Notes: a model not told the origin generated them from the sequence alone. A stretch of DNA of 64,000 bases from Telmatactis stephensoni (GCA_029948255.1 JALIZF010001828.1:62001-126000); one strand, 5' to 3'; shown: positions 24,062-36,256, counted from the stretch's first letter. Numbers and translations: made by a program.

Positions 24062-24760
24062 GTGAATCATTCCAATTCTATTCTGTCAAGTGATATAGAA
24101 ACAAATCCTGGTCCTATTGATCCCATTAAGACTATCCAAGCACCTTATAGTCAAGACAATGTGCTATTGTTTGGGTTGAATACAGGTACACAGCTCTGTG
24201 TAGCTATGTCCCTCACATCACTAATATTTGCCCACAGAAATAATGGTATAGTTCATCATCAATGGACTTAGTTCAAATAATGAACATTGGTAATGAACTG
24301 TATAGTAGTTCGTCTAGATTGTCCCGACAAAATTTTTTAATGTTTACAGAAGTACCTGAAATATTTTCCATATTCAATACTACCTATAAACATGGCTACA
24401 GTCCAAGCTACAGTGGTACTATTCATGACTATTGTACACTAGAAACTTCTGATTACTGTACATCATTGGTGTCAGAATACAAAGCAGTCTTTAATCGCAC
24501 AAAATTATACCTTATTCATAATTAACAATTGGTTGTAGTACTGTGAACATGTACTGTATCTCAGATGGTAAAAACTATTTGATTCACATGCTAGAAATGG
24601 AATTGCTATGCCTCATCCTCAAGGATGCAATTGCTATGCTTCACCCCCACCCTCAATGTATTCTCTTTGTTTTTCTCTGATAAAATCTACCCAGTATTTG
24701 AATTCAGAAACTTTAAGCTCAATTGTTGAACATGGAACAAAATTCCACAGTTCACTTAAT
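24062..24760 (+). pseudogene. Degenerate repeat-encoded ORF with 2A-like motif
   Basis: The frame from 24062 (no ATG) contains DIETNPGP (codons 24092-24115), an exact match to the D-(V/I)-E-x-N-P-G-P ribosome-skipping consensus. It is followed by a hydrophobic region and, after a frame change near 24262, about 85 more residues. Past further stops the codons DSHARNGIA occur (near 24586-24612). I associate a D-S-H-x-R motif with cysteine-peptidase-like (OTU/C76-type) proteins carried by mobile elements in cnidarians; this is pattern memory, not a search. At least three frame breaks show it is dead. The Helentron-like 3' end at 24870 on the same strand suggests it is the tail of a larger such element. 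Confidence 0.55.
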
Positions 24761-24830
24761 ACTTTTGCTGCACAGTATGGAACAGCCTATAATTAGATGC
24801 ACATATCTGTACCAGCCATGCAATGCCAAT

Positions 24831-24870
24831 AGCCACAGGTAGCCCAGTAACGCTGGCGACCAGCGTCTAG
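24831..24870 (+). mobile_element. Helentron-like 3' end
   Basis: CCACAGGTAGCCC, AGTA, then a hairpin with stem ACGCTGG/CCAGCGT and a CGA loop, then CTAG|T. It has the same terminal repeat family as the nested element at 9236-10063, but a different hairpin sequence with compensating changes in both stem arms. The matching 5' end (GGGCTACCTGTGG) was not found upstream in the window, so the element is truncated or rearranged. Confidence 0.65.
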
Positions 24871-24875
24871 TTTTT

Positions 24876-25103
24876 AACTCGTGGATTGCAAATCCACGAG
24901 TTATTGTGAGGGGTCAAAATATGCAAGTGTGTCACTCGAACATTGTTAAACTATGCTACTGCGCATGCTCGATGTAACCGCAGGCCGAAAGTAATGTGGG
25001 CTCTGGTTTATTTAGGCGCCATCCTATGCTCACAGTCTACCATGCACGTTATATGTTTTTGTAAAGCGCCTAGAACACATTTTGGATAGGCGCTATGTAA
25101 ATG

Positions 25104-25175
<72 letters not shown>

Positions 25176-25391
25176 GCAAATCCACGAGTTATTGTGAGGG
25201 GTCAAAATATGCAAGTGTGTCACTCGAACATTGTTAAACTATGCTACTGCGCATGCTCGATGTAACCGCAGGCCGAAAGTAATGTGGGCTCTGGTTTATT
25301 TAGGCGCCATCCTATGCTCACAGTCTACCATGCACGTTATATGTTTTTGTAAAGCGCCTAGAACACATTTTGGATAGGCGCTATGTAAATG

Positions 25392-25451
<60 letters not shown>
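24876..25451. repeat. Tandem duplication with SINE-like tail and (ATT)n
   Basis: 24888-25175 and 25176-25451 are near-identical. Each has AAATCCACGAGTTATTGTGAGG..., a GTAAAGCGCCTAGAACACATTTTGG segment with GGCGCTATGTAAATG, then (ATT)n. The AAGCGC...GGCGCTAT(G/A)TAAAT block followed by a simple repeat is a common 3' tail of SINEs and their partner LINEs in many animals. The first copy starts in a palindrome (AACTCGTGGATT/AAATCCACGAGTT) that also opens the repeat at 30546. Confidence 0.75.
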
Positions 25452-25539
25452 GATAAACGTATTCATTTGAAGTTTCAACTATTTTGATAAATAGAATTTT
25501 AATATTTGTGAATTATTTAGAATTATTTATGCATAATAA

Positions 25540-25674
<135 letters not shown>

Positions 25675-27281
25675 GCGGGACTCCTGTGTTATTCAAATCA
25701 CGATGCATCAATGGCGTGACGAGACTAAAAAAGGCTGCGAAGGAGACTAATGCATCAGGATTTATGCAAAACTTGCTTTGGAATTGAACGATCTAAAAGC
25801 CGTCTTCTGTAAACAAGGTCTGTTAATTAATTATTATCGTGGAGTGTTGAAATTCTACTGGTGACTCTTCCATGAGTTCAAATTGTCGAGCCTTCAAACT
25901 GTTCAAGCTGGTCAGATGATGAACACGACAACTTCTATCATTGAAATCATGCCTAGAGATTACTTGACTTGCCTCGTGCTCACACTTCGCTAAAATTGTC
26001 AAGATTGGATGTGTCGAATGTTAGGGTTGGATAAGGGAAAATGCTGATAGTTAATTTCTTATTCCTTGCCACATTTTGTATTGTACTACTCTGCTTGGAA
26101 TAACTTTCATCGCATCTCCGTTGAGCTGTTCGATACTCGGACGTGAAAACCTTTCTGGGTGGACTTTGCCAGTACGTCGCTGTCAAGCAACAAAAATCGT
26201 CGCAAGTCCAAAATCAAAGTCATCCAAGCTTTTAGTGTTTGTAATTTATCAGCACATGAGTAAATGTTAAAATAAAAAGCAAACGAAAACATATCATTTT
26301 GAGTACGAACTGCCGCCTGAAACAGCCTGAAACTGGCCGTGAGTCGAGCCGCTAGTTTGTGTTTGTACTCTATCAACCTCTATCAGCACAAGAGAGAATG
26401 TTGAAATAAGCGAAAACGGCAATTTGACTAGACTTTTCTTTATATTACATTAATTAATATTTGAGCAAAATACAAACATGTTTCATTTTATTCACCGTGA
26501 CCTTTGACGAGTCAGCTAATTGTAGCTAAGGGAAAACGTGTGTAACTTGGCCAAAATAACTCAGTGGATCTAATTGACTTTTTGTAAAATCTAGCCGTAA
26601 TTGATTGACTGTACAATTTGAGACGCATATTGTAACAAATACTTCAGATACTGATAAAATGAGAGATTTATATACTTTGTATGTGATGGAATTGTATTTA
26701 TCATTAAAATACTAATTAATCATTCATAAGGCAAACACAATGAAAATCCCGTACAGACCTCCCGCTCGGTTAATAAGACCTAAGTAATGACTGAATCCGA
26801 TAAGAAATAATCGAGATCAACTCATCTTTCACATGTTTTATAGAATATTAGTACAATATCGTTGTGCAGATAAAATAATTTTAAGTCTTCGTGTGCTTTT
26901 CTGTCAAGAAATCCGGCTCAATTTCACTGATTCAAATATACAACAAAGCCAAATAACGTCGAGAATAACAAAGACCTTTCAAAAAAAAATCCAAAGCGAA
27001 AATAAGGACATAAATGCAAATGAAATCCACACGAGATTTGGTATCGAATTTGGTACATAAAGTACTGACATCCAGCAGAGCTCGATTGCTGTTAAACAAA
27101 CACTGTGTTTGCGATCAACTTTCCGCTCAGAAACTTTCGCAAACCACCCCAAATCCTGAACGATTCCTTAAAAACAAACTCCTTACTCCTTGGTTAAAGC
27201 TGTATACCTGGTTATATAAGGAAAAAAATCGTTCTCTACTTTCCTACTTTCCAGACATCATAACAACTACATGCAGACTGG
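25675..27281. other. Non-coding repeats, no gene recognised
   Basis: 26188-26400 (CGCTGTCAAGC, CATCCAAGCTTTTAGTGT, AAGCAAACGAAAACAT) is a diverged copy of 31902-32058. 26712-26747 (CATTCATAAGGCAAACACAATGAAAAT) recurs at about 46416-46445. Overlapping open frames (for example 27014-27373) cross the right arm of the ancient inverted repeat and are not supported as genes. Confidence 0.5.
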
Positions 27282-27425
27282 AGAGTCTACAATATAGCTG
27301 GGGTTTCCTGTTTCATTCCGAATGTCTTCGTATACTATTTTTCCCTCGAAGATTGATTTACAATAAAATATAAAAAACTAATCCTGCACTACAAACGCCA
27401 GCTAGTTTCTTAAAAAATCATATTT
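27282..27425. repeat. Ancient inverted repeat, right arm
   Basis: Reverse-complement partner of 23255-23455. Shared blocks are CAAACGCCAGCTAGTTTCTTA, CTATTTTTCCCTC, GGGTTTCCTGTTTCATTC(C)G and GAGTCTACAATA. Divergence and gaps indicate age. Confidence 0.6.
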
Positions 27426-27782
27426 TCATAGCGAAACTCGATTCGAAGAAAAGTACTCGGCAAAATTCTGAAGGTTTTCGTTCTCATCCGACTGTCGCCC
27501 GAAGTGATTACTTCACAGAAAGTCACGGACTATCGGACTTACGCACTCGATGACATAGTGTTACTGGCTTTTATAAAAAGCCAAAAAAAACACAAAAACA
27601 ACATACGTACCACAGCATGAAATTTATCATTTACGTATCCGCGCATTTTGCGTAATGAGTGCGTAAAGACTAGTTTTTCGGATATTTACGTTCCCTTTGC
27701 GTTCGCGTAAATATTGCATTTACGGATTATTTACGCAACCGTGAAAGAGCGTAGTGAGACACTTTACGCACCTTGACGGTCA

Positions 27783-27975
27783 CGTAAATAATGCGTTAAT
27801 ACCTCCTTTATGGAGTTTTACGAATCTTTTCACGATGTTTAAGAAATTAATAATTCCGTTAACATCACGTAAAAGTCTAGTAAATAATGCGTTTATACCT
27901 CTTTTACAAAATTTTACGAATCTTTTCGCAATATTTAAGAAATTAATAATTCCGTTAACATCACGTAAGAGTAAT
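27783..27975. repeat. ~97-bp tandem repeat, two copies
   Basis: TAAATAATGCGTT(A/T)ATACCTC...ATTCCGTTAACATCACGTAA is repeated twice, within a region rich in TTTACG/CGTAAA words (27620-28000). The same word composition marks 42060-42960. Confidence 0.75.
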
Positions 27976-28109
27976 TACGTAATGGCTGCGTAAAGGAGAA
28001 AAATAGATCACTGTCCCAAAAGTTTAGTTAAAAGAAACATTTTATTGAGCTTCATAAATAAATGTTATGGGTATTATGTATTTGCAAATACCCTTCTTTA
28101 CAATTTGAC

Positions 28110-30490
28110 CAATTTTGAATGTATTGATAACACTAATGATTCTGGTTTGGGGTCCGTTTTGCCGTTCCAGATGTGAACTCCTGACTGATAAGCATGCTCC
28201 ACTAAGGAAAATGTCTAATTTGAAAAAAAGACTCTTAAAGAAACCGTGGATAACAAAAGGTATTTTAACCTCCATAAAAAAGAGACAGAAGTTATTTACT
28301 TCCCACTACTTAAGTAAAAATCCTCATAAAATTAAGGAGTACAAACTTTACAATAACAAGCTTAATAGAATAAAAGAGGCAGCAAAAAAGGATTACTTTT
28401 CCTCTCAATTCCAACTTTACAAAAATAATATCAAAACTACCTGGAATCTAATTGGTATGCTAGTTAACAGGAATAAGAAAAAAACACTCACCCATTAACA
28501 AAATTATTTATAATAATAGATCATACACTGATAATACTGATATTGCCCACCAGTTAAATACACACTTTATTAATGTTGGCCTTGAGTTATCAGCTAAAAT
28601 ACCTCAGAACAGTAGCTGTACCTTAACCCCGACTAGTTACATTAACTTTCCCCATCCAAATAGTTTCATGTTTCGAGCAATAAACGTTTGTGAAGTGAGT
28701 GATCAAATTATGAACCTAAAAACTAACAAAGCCTCTATTGGTATACCACAAAAATGCATAAAATTGGCTTGTGATGAAATAAGCGAGTCTTTGACCATTA
28801 TCTATAACAACTCACTTCTCCAAGGTGATGTCCCAGATATACTAAAAACTGCCAAGGTGACTCCTATCTTCAAGGAGGTGACTCCACTGACCCTAATAAC
28901 TATCGTCCTATTTCCACTTTATCACCCTTCTCTATAATTTTTGAAAAGTTAGTTAACAAGCAGCTTCTTTCTTACCTGGATAAATATGAAATTCTTTATA
29001 AATATCAATTTGGATTCAGAAAGGGCAGATATCCACAGCACAAGCAATAACCGAAATAACTGATGTACTTAAACAAGGTATTGATAATAACTTAGTAACT
29101 TGTGGAATTTTTTTAGATTTTCAAAAAGCTTTTGACACAGTCAACCACAAAATCCTTTTACAAAAGTTGGAAAAATATGGGATAAGAGGTGTTCCCTTAG
29201 AATGGTTCAGTAATTACTTACAAAATAGAAAACAGTATGTCTCTCTCAATGGTTCTGTCTCATCTGAGCAAGTTATTCAATGTGGAATCCCCCAGGGATC
29301 TTCCTTAGGCCCTTTACTGTTCTTATTGTATATTAATGATCTTCCAAATTCATCCAGGCGCCTCTCTTTTAGAATATTTGCTGACGACTCAAACCTATTT
29401 GCCTCATACCTGATCACCTAGCGTATCGTCCTTAGAAACATTAGTCAACAACGAACTAGATAAAGTCGTAACTTGGTGCAATATTAACAAACTGACAATT
29501 AATCTTAAGAAAACAAATTACATGCTAATAAAATCTCACCGCATAAGATCAGCTAATATTGATATAAAATTATCTGATCAGTCCATATCTAAAACAGATC
29601 ATATAGTTAATTCAATTAACGTTGTCGCTGAAAAAACCCTAAAGCCTAAAGCTTTGAGAGCGGAAGCATGAAATATTTTATCACCGTGACATCATTACAA
29701 TGAAAAACTCACTGTATGCTCGCAAATTCTACAACTTGGACACATATTCCTTAATTTCTCAGATAGCCTACAGAGAAGTTTGTTAGTACACAAAAGATAT
29801 TTGAAAGGCTTTAGCCTTTAGGCTTTTTTCAGCGACAACGTTAATTGAAATAGCTATATAAAACATCTGTCTTGGATGAACATCTGTCTTGGAAATATCA
29901 CATCTCTTCCATATCTTCGAGAATCTCTAGTAACACTGGTATTATTGCTAAACTAAGACACTATCTACCCTTAGCTAATTTGAGACAGTTATATTATAGC
30001 CTTATCTATCCACATATTTCGTATGCAATTTTGGCTTGGGGTGGAACCAACAAAACTGAGATTGACAAACTTCAAAAGAAGCAAAACCATATTATACGTT
30101 TGATGTTTTTTGCAACACTCTATGGCCCAAAAACTGAAAAGGCACTCCCTTTACAAAATCTCCTTGAAATACTCACTTTTCAGAATATTTACATCTTACA
30201 ACTGTTGATATTTACTCATCTCGCACAATAAGCAACTTCCCGATATATTTGATGACTATTTCAAATATGCTGGTAATGTGGATTCTTATAACACCAGATA
30301 TGCATCTAAAAAAACCTCTACAAGACTCAAGTGCAAGAACTAACATTGGCAAACAAGACATCTTTTTGCGCAATTGATCACTGGAGTAATCTTCCAATTT
30401 CTTTAAAAGAATCCTCCACTTTTTCTTTTTACAAAAAAACTAAAAACTATCTTGTCTTTACACAATTCAAAGACCAGACATAATTGGCTT
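28110..30490 (+). pseudogene. Degraded non-LTR retrotransposon (RT domain)
   Basis: Plus-strand fragments in several frames form a reverse transcriptase of the CR1/Jockey type. The linker before RT has DKHAPLRK and KKPWITKGI-like words (28115-28498). Next come a finger region with LKTNKA (28668 on), then DFQKAFDTVNHKILL and a Y-G-I-R-G-V-P segment (29100-29200), then GIPQGSSLGPLLFLLYINDL and the catalytic FADD (29167-29421). The thumb-region L-D-E-H-L-S-W-K words and Y-S-L-I-Y-P-H-I-S-Y-A follow (29872-30231). Stops and frameshifts occur at about 28497, 28895, 29020 and 29421. A 239-bp MITE interrupts the thumb. The endonuclease part is not recognisable. The 3' end is a T/C-rich tract near 30505. 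Confidence 0.85.
29611..29849. mobile_element. 239-bp MITE inside the LINE
   Basis: TTCAATTAACGTTGTCGCTG... at the left and its reverse complement at the right, with about 45-bp TIRs containing GCCTAAAG repeats. LINE coding similarity stops at 29610 and resumes near 29870, so the insertion postdates the LINE. The flanks ATAGTTAA and ATAGCTAT match only partly, so the target duplication is uncertain. Confidence 0.8.
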
Positions 30491-30545
30491 GATTCTACAT
30501 TACTCGTTTTTTTTTTCTTCTTCTTCTTCTTCTTCCTCTTTTTTT

Positions 30546-32508
30546 AACTCGTGGATTGCAAATCCACGAGTTATAGTGAAGGGTCGAATATGCAAATGTG
30601 TCACTCACTCGAACATTGTTAAACTATGCTACTTCGCATGCTCGGCGTGATTGGCCGCAGGCCGAAAGTATTGTGGGCTCTGGTTTATTCCGGGACTCCC
30701 GAAGGACTCCCGACCTATTCACAGATCAACGATATTTGCTTTTCACTATTTAAGCTTATGTTGAAATCAGACTAGACAAAATTTATATTTAGCTAAGAAC
30801 AGAAAGACTATTAAGAACATATGCTTCAAAATAGCTAGCTAGGAAAATTTGTGATAGCCGAGTCAAATAGTGCTGGAGAACACATCAGCTCAAGAAATAC
30901 CGAAACTGAACATTATAGTTTGAAACTAGCCTAATTGACATTTAGTGAGTGCTGCCTAATATTGTTTTTCCTTATACAATAAACCGATTGCTCAAGGTTG
31001 TTCGCTTCAGAAATCGAAGCGCGAAATAAAATGCATGATTACTACAGAATATGCAAAAAATATTTCCAAAGAACTGGAATGTATTTTGTTTTCAAATACC
31101 TCATTTTACATGTGACTACCATTAGCTTTTACAAACTATTACATGACGCCGGATTGCTGTCATCTTATCTTTCACGCCGTTGTATGCCCTTTGCCCTCTA
31201 TTTGAAACTAAATCTTGATAAACATTAGATCTGTCGTGAAGATGCGAAAAGCACGAGGCGATGCAAGGCAATTAAAGGCACCAGATGAACCGCTATTTAA
31301 GCTACTATTTACCGTAATTATTACTTCAAAAGATAGTATAAGAAATTGTAATATAATGAATTGAATATAATAACAAATGGCAGTGTTTTCAAAGCATTAC
31401 ATGAAGTAATCAGTTGACACTCAACGATGAGAAGACGCATAAGGTTTTATAGTGTAGGCTTGCAAAGCATGGTGGTAAGAAGTAATTTTGCATTGTGGGA
31501 TAGCAAGAACAAAGAAATCTATTGTTTTTTGCGACACTCGCTAAGCATTGTGGTCGTATCCAAATCTCGATTTTAGCTAGCTACTGAAATAGGATCGCTG
31601 CCTTGCTGCGCTCGCTCAGGCTCGCTCCGCTGCGGCAGCAAAAAGCATTGACTAGATGCACTCCCAGACATGTCCAATGGCACACGAAAAATTAAATACA
31701 GACGTTGTTTGAAGAAGAAGACTTTTAGATCATTAAATTCCTAGTATTACTGAGAGCAAGCTATTTCAGGAGTGAAAACCACGGCGAAGTACCGAAGCAA
31801 TATTAGCCATGACTTACGCAATAGAATATCTCTTTGCAGTCGATACTGACGAGTAAGCTTATTAAAAAACTTTGGCTGAATGCCGGACTTTGAACATCGC
31901 TGTCAAGCGACAAAAATCTCTTCAAGTGCAACATCAAAGTCATCCAAGCTTTTAGTGTCCGTACTCTATCATCACAAGAGTCAAAGTAGACTAAGCAAAC
32001 GAAAACATCAGCCTTGAAAGCGAGCGCCGTGAAGGCCTCGAGTCCGCTAGCTGAAAACAGCAACAAAAAGGCGTATTGAGTTTATTGGCTTAGTGTTTTG
32101 TGAAGCAATTTCTTTTATATTTATAACGACATTTTGCTACAGAGCACAGAGAGGAGCATTTTAATTTTGCATATGTTTTGTAACCACACATTGACAATAA
32201 ATACACAAAATTCCACAATAAATGTTGTTCGTTTTATGGATGGTCCAGTGGATAGAGCCATGGATTTTGGTGCGAGAGGTTCGGGTTCAATTCCCGGCCC
32301 GACGGTGAGGAATTTTTTTTTTCACTTTTTTTTTTCCTTTTTCGCTCATTTTTTTCTTTTATAGCTAATGACTCTTTCTTCGCTAAAGAAATTATTGATT
32401 TAGATTTTTGCCTTCAAATGAAAACTCGTTATTTTACTAAAATGTACTGTTTGGGCTTCCTGTGGTCATTTCGGTAAATCCACGAGTTACTTCGCCATTG
32501 GCGGTTTG
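30546..32508 (+). mobile_element. Putative third Helentron-like family
   Basis: Starts in a T-run with AACTCGTGGATT (30546). Near 32477 the inverted copy AATCCACGAGTT appears, followed by a short spacer, an imperfect hairpin CGCCATTGGCG and GTTTGA before a T-run. The asymmetric layout matches the confirmed elements, but the end is not CTAG and the hairpin is weak. The interior has a diverged copy of the 26188-26400 repeat (31902-32058) and a tRNA-like segment. No long supported ORF. Confidence 0.4.
32236..32310 (+). ncRNA. tRNA-like segment with Pol III A and B boxes
   Basis: TGGTCCAGTGGATAG (32241-32255) fits an A box, and GGTTCAATTCC (32284-32294) inside GTTCGGGTTCAATTCCCGG fits a B box and T-arm with a 4-5 bp stem. 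A run of 10 Ts follows, as at Pol III terminators. The acceptor strands do not pair, so it is not a functional tRNA. More likely it is a tRNA-derived SINE head or pseudogene. Confidence 0.45.
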
Positions 32509-32990
32509 ATTTTTCTTTTTTTCTTTTTCATCCTTTATTGTCTCAACAATAATTTATTGCATTTAGATTTACAATACTAATACGAAAAATTGTTCTCTGA
32601 AGTTCAATGTTACTTAACAACTGCTTAACTAAAAGTTCTTATTTGACAAAATTAAATATATTCAAATATATTGCATATTAACTCATTTAGCTATTTTGAA
32701 CCTATATTTGCTATCTAGTATTTTTATTTCTTAAAAACCAATATTACAAACTAAGTAGTTAGTTTACTATAAATTATTTCCCGTCTTAAGTAGCTGTGCG
32801 CCTTAAAAACGACCAGTTTTTTCATCTGAAAAATATTTTCGCCTAATTTTTTGTTTATCAGTAGAAGGTGCCTAGTTAACTATGAAACCATGTTTCTTTC
32901 ATTCTTGTTGTTTTACTTTCTCGAAATATTGACATCCCAACTTCAACCGTCCCACACCCTCAAATTTCCACCCAAAAATAGCAGTCTCGA

Positions 32991-33658
32991 TTCCCTGCTA
33001 GCAGAGTCTCTCTCGTTACGGTCCTGCAATGAAAATTGAGAAACTCTGCTGATCTAAGCCGTTTTCTTTGATACACCGCCGTCCACAACCGTGGACGAAG
33101 CAAACCGGTTCGAAACCGGTTTTAACTGGAAAAGGCTCTGTTGTGATTGGACAGTAAAGTCGCATGTATGTTTGTAAGAAAAGTCTTGCTGTCACGCAAG
33201 GTTCAACCGTCTTGAAACTTCAACATTTGTGGATGAAATCGACTAAAGACATACATTTTCAGTTTTATCGTAAATGCAAGATCAAAATTTGGAACCATTT
33301 ACAATGTTTTGTAGGAAATCTGAGAAATGAGCAGAAGTGACCTGAGGTTAATTAGCTGTTGTTTATTCACGCATTCAGGGAACGTTTTTTGCCTGAAATA
33401 TGTAATGTTTCTTTCGAATTTCTTAAAAATTGTCAGCCGTTTGACATCCTTTATAGTTTTTCCCTAGATTTATTGAATATCTGCGGAAAATAAATGCTTT
33501 GGGAATAACTGAAATGTGTTGATTGTGCAAAAGTCTAAATATTCACGTGCGTTGCTAAGTTACCGGAGCGCATGCTCAACAAAGAAAACGGCTTAGATCG
33601 GCAGAGTCTCTCATTTTCATTGCAGGACCATAACGAGAGAGACTCTGCTAGCAGGGAA
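32991..33658. mobile_element. 668-bp MULE-like element with exact empty site
   Basis: TTCCCTGCTAGCAGAGTCTC... at the left end and its reverse complement at the right; TIRs about 110 bp. A perfect 9-bp duplication CAGTCTCGA lies at 32982-32990 and 33659-33667. The other arm of the giant inverted repeat has the uninterrupted site (TAGCAGTCTCGAAAGAG in reverse complement, near 40218-40234). Long TIRs and a 9-bp duplication indicate a Mutator-like element. Interior non-coding. Confidence 0.92.
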
Positions 33659-35483
33659 CAGTCTCGAAAGAGTGCTCAAAAATTGTTTTCGTTAAGCAAA
33701 AAGATCTAAAACTCTCTTGAATAACAAGAAATATGTTTATTCAAGAGATCTGTGGGTCCAGATTTGAAATATATTCAAATCAATTTTTTTCGGGGATTTT
33801 TGAATAACCCCCACTGAATTTCTAGTCGGTATAGGACAGATTTTAAACTGGCCATTTCTCGAAAGTGGCACCAGTTAAGAAATAGTGAGACACCTCTATC
33901 AAACACACTAAAGATAGTCTTTCAGCTCATAGAAAAACATTCGTCGGCCTGTGCGTTGCGCTTGCGAAAAATAACTTTCAAAAGAGACAATTTTCAGACG
34001 TTGATTCAATCGACAAGATGACTTCCGGTCTATCAGCAATACCACTCTAGTTCGATTTTTAACAATTTTGACCGCAATTCATCGTAAATACGGTTCAAAA
34101 AAGGGAATTAGAACAGTAGCTTAGGTCATAGGCGAAGTAAATTGAACTTACCGCAATATTTACGGGAACTAGGTTGAATTGTTTGCGACAGCGTGACGGT
34201 TATAGTGAGGAAAGGCCTCCAAAATCAACATCGCATCAAATGATTCTAAATATATAAAAATTATCCTGTAAAATGCACATAAAATAGGTATTTTAAAAGG
34301 AAAAGGAACACATCGTCTTTGATAGCAATAGAAGTGTCGCCACGCTTATTTTCTGGTAACAAGGCCTTTGTGGCCTCGTTCTCATGTACTAGGCCGCCAT
34401 TTTTGAAAGTCGTCTATTGTCGTTCGTTACTGTAACAATTTTCACAAACTTCTGTCCGTTTTCTTATCTATCTAAGGCCATCTCTTGAGAAACCATGCTG
34501 GAAATTAACAGAAACTTTATATTCTAAAAGTCTAAAAGTCTTATCGTAAAATAATGAAGAATTCAGGTTCAATTTACCTCAAATGAGTAAGACTTTGACT
34601 CCTGTTTACAACACCGTTTCGCTTGATTCAACTAATCGATAACTAATCGATAATGACTATAGGGCGGGTGGTGTTGGAGGGGGAAGGGGAAGGGTGAACT
34701 AAGGACATGAATTAGATATTTGTTCAAAATTTCTTCCTTTTTAGTTTTTATTAGAAATAAAAAATTGATCATGATTTAGTCCAAACCTTTTTCTTAAACT
34801 AATCCGTCGTCGTCCCGTAAAACACCAAAGATTGTAAAGATTGTTGCTTGATGGTCTAACAGTCAGTCTTTCCGAAATAACAGAGTAGAAATTCAAATTC
34901 AATTGATAAGGAAAGCCTTGGGATATATAGTCGTAGATAAAGTGCACCTAACCCCCTGCTATTTCACCCTTTTTGACGAAAAGTTCGAGCATTTCTAAGC
35001 ATTTCAATTTGAATGAATTCCGAATTTTTTACACAATTTTAAAGTTTGGAGTTCCATGGAACACTTTCAAAAAACTTAAGCCTGGATAGACTTCACACTC
35101 TTTTGCTCGTTTCAAAAGTCTTTTGTGCAAAACAAAAGAGTGTGAAATCTACCCTGGCGGAAATTTATTCACTTCGACTTCAGACTCTTTGGAAATTGAA
35201 ATTTTTGCTGTTTTTTATCTATAAATACGAAAAATCAGTTTTTAGATTCTCTGAGTGAAATTCAAAGTGTATTATATTCAAATCTACATCACTTCAGCGA
35301 TCGAATTAATCAACCAAGTTCCCATATATTTTCAGGTGTGCCACCACAGAAAGCTCAAAGGCCCTTTTTCCCGATTTTAACAATTTTGTGTAAGCTTTGG
35401 ATTTCATTCATGTCGAGTAATTTTATCGTATAGAAGCAAGAGACCATAACACTAAGAGAGCGAAACTCGGTATTGATGTCTGT

Positions 35484-35667
35484 GCGATGTTCGTGGCGAC
35501 TAAGGCTATTTTTAGTAACTTCGCCATCGTGCGAGCAAGTCCCTCAACCAATAGAATTTGATTTTTGACGTGCGCGCGGACGGGACCGTTTGAATTCTAT
35601 TGTTTAAGAGCCTTGCGCGCGCGATGGCGAAATTACTAAAAATAGCCTTAGGCGCCACGAACATCGC
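35484..35667. mobile_element. 184-bp MITE at the inner edge of the left arm
   Basis: About 45-bp TIRs: GCGATGTTCGTGGCG...AAAAATAGCC at each end in inverted orientation. The interior is CG-rich (CGTGCGCGCGGACGGGACCG). The outer flanks extend the inverted pairing (GTCTGTGCGATG / CATCGCACAGAC). The twin copy is at 38217-38400. Confidence 0.85.
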
Positions 35668-36107
35668 ACAGACACATATCAAACTTACGCTTAACAAAAA
35701 GTACGAAAGGTCACGCATCGCGTATTTGAGGCTCGTATCACAGGCCACAAACCGCTTCAAATAGCATGATTTCTGCTATATTTTTGTGAATTACTCTTTA
35801 GTGTTGAAGAAATCCAAAAACCTACCAACGGAATATGATAAAGTAATGCTAAAGGAATAGATCAGTTAGTATTTCAAGAAAAAATAATAAAATTAAACCA
35901 CGGCCTTTTGCGATTCTTTGTGGTTAATCGGAGCTACAATTTACAAAGCGATGTATGAGTGCGTGACGGTACACGATAGAAAATAACCCAGACTCCCCCG
36001 GTAATTGTGTAATTCAATAACCTACCGCCAAATTCGAATACGCCACTATTTTAGGCGTGTTTTGATACCAAATACGCAATTATTGAGCGAAATTAAACTA
36101 CGGCAAA

Positions 36108-36256
36108 ATGCGGTCAAAAGGTATATGGTTAGTAATTTTGACCTTAAGCTTCCTATCAAGTGTTACCCTAGTTGACGCTGCAGGGGACGAAAACTCCGAA
36201 GAAAATCAAGGGTTTTCTGGTGGCAATTCACCAATGTTTACATACGAGATCAATAA
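36108..36256 (+). CDS. Signal-peptide first exon of an unrecognised protein
   Basis: ATG at 36108 opens 49 codons and ends AATAA|GTAAGATC, a good splice donor (phase 2). Read through, a stop follows at once. The N-terminus is M-R-S-K-G, then a hydrophobic core (IWLVILTLSFLSSVTLVDA) ending at a likely cleavage site V-D-A|A. After it comes an acidic/polar segment (G-D-E-N-S-E-E-N). This is the layout of a first coding exon of a secreted or type I membrane protein. It sits in the spacer of the giant inverted repeat; the next exon is not identified and a Helentron-like element starts 55 bp downstream. Confidence 0.55.

Larger units (their letters stand above)
32783..35667. repeat. Giant inverted repeat, left arm
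   Basis: Reverse-complement twin of 38217-40423. After removing the 668-bp insertion and its 9-bp duplication, this arm is about 2.2 kb, the same length as its partner. Identity is very high: small open frames (34741-34947, 35046-35258) are identical at protein level to those of the other arm. The arms start in GCTGTGCGCCTTAAAAACGACC outside and end in a shared 184-bp MITE inside. No transposase or other domain was recognised. Confidence 0.93.
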
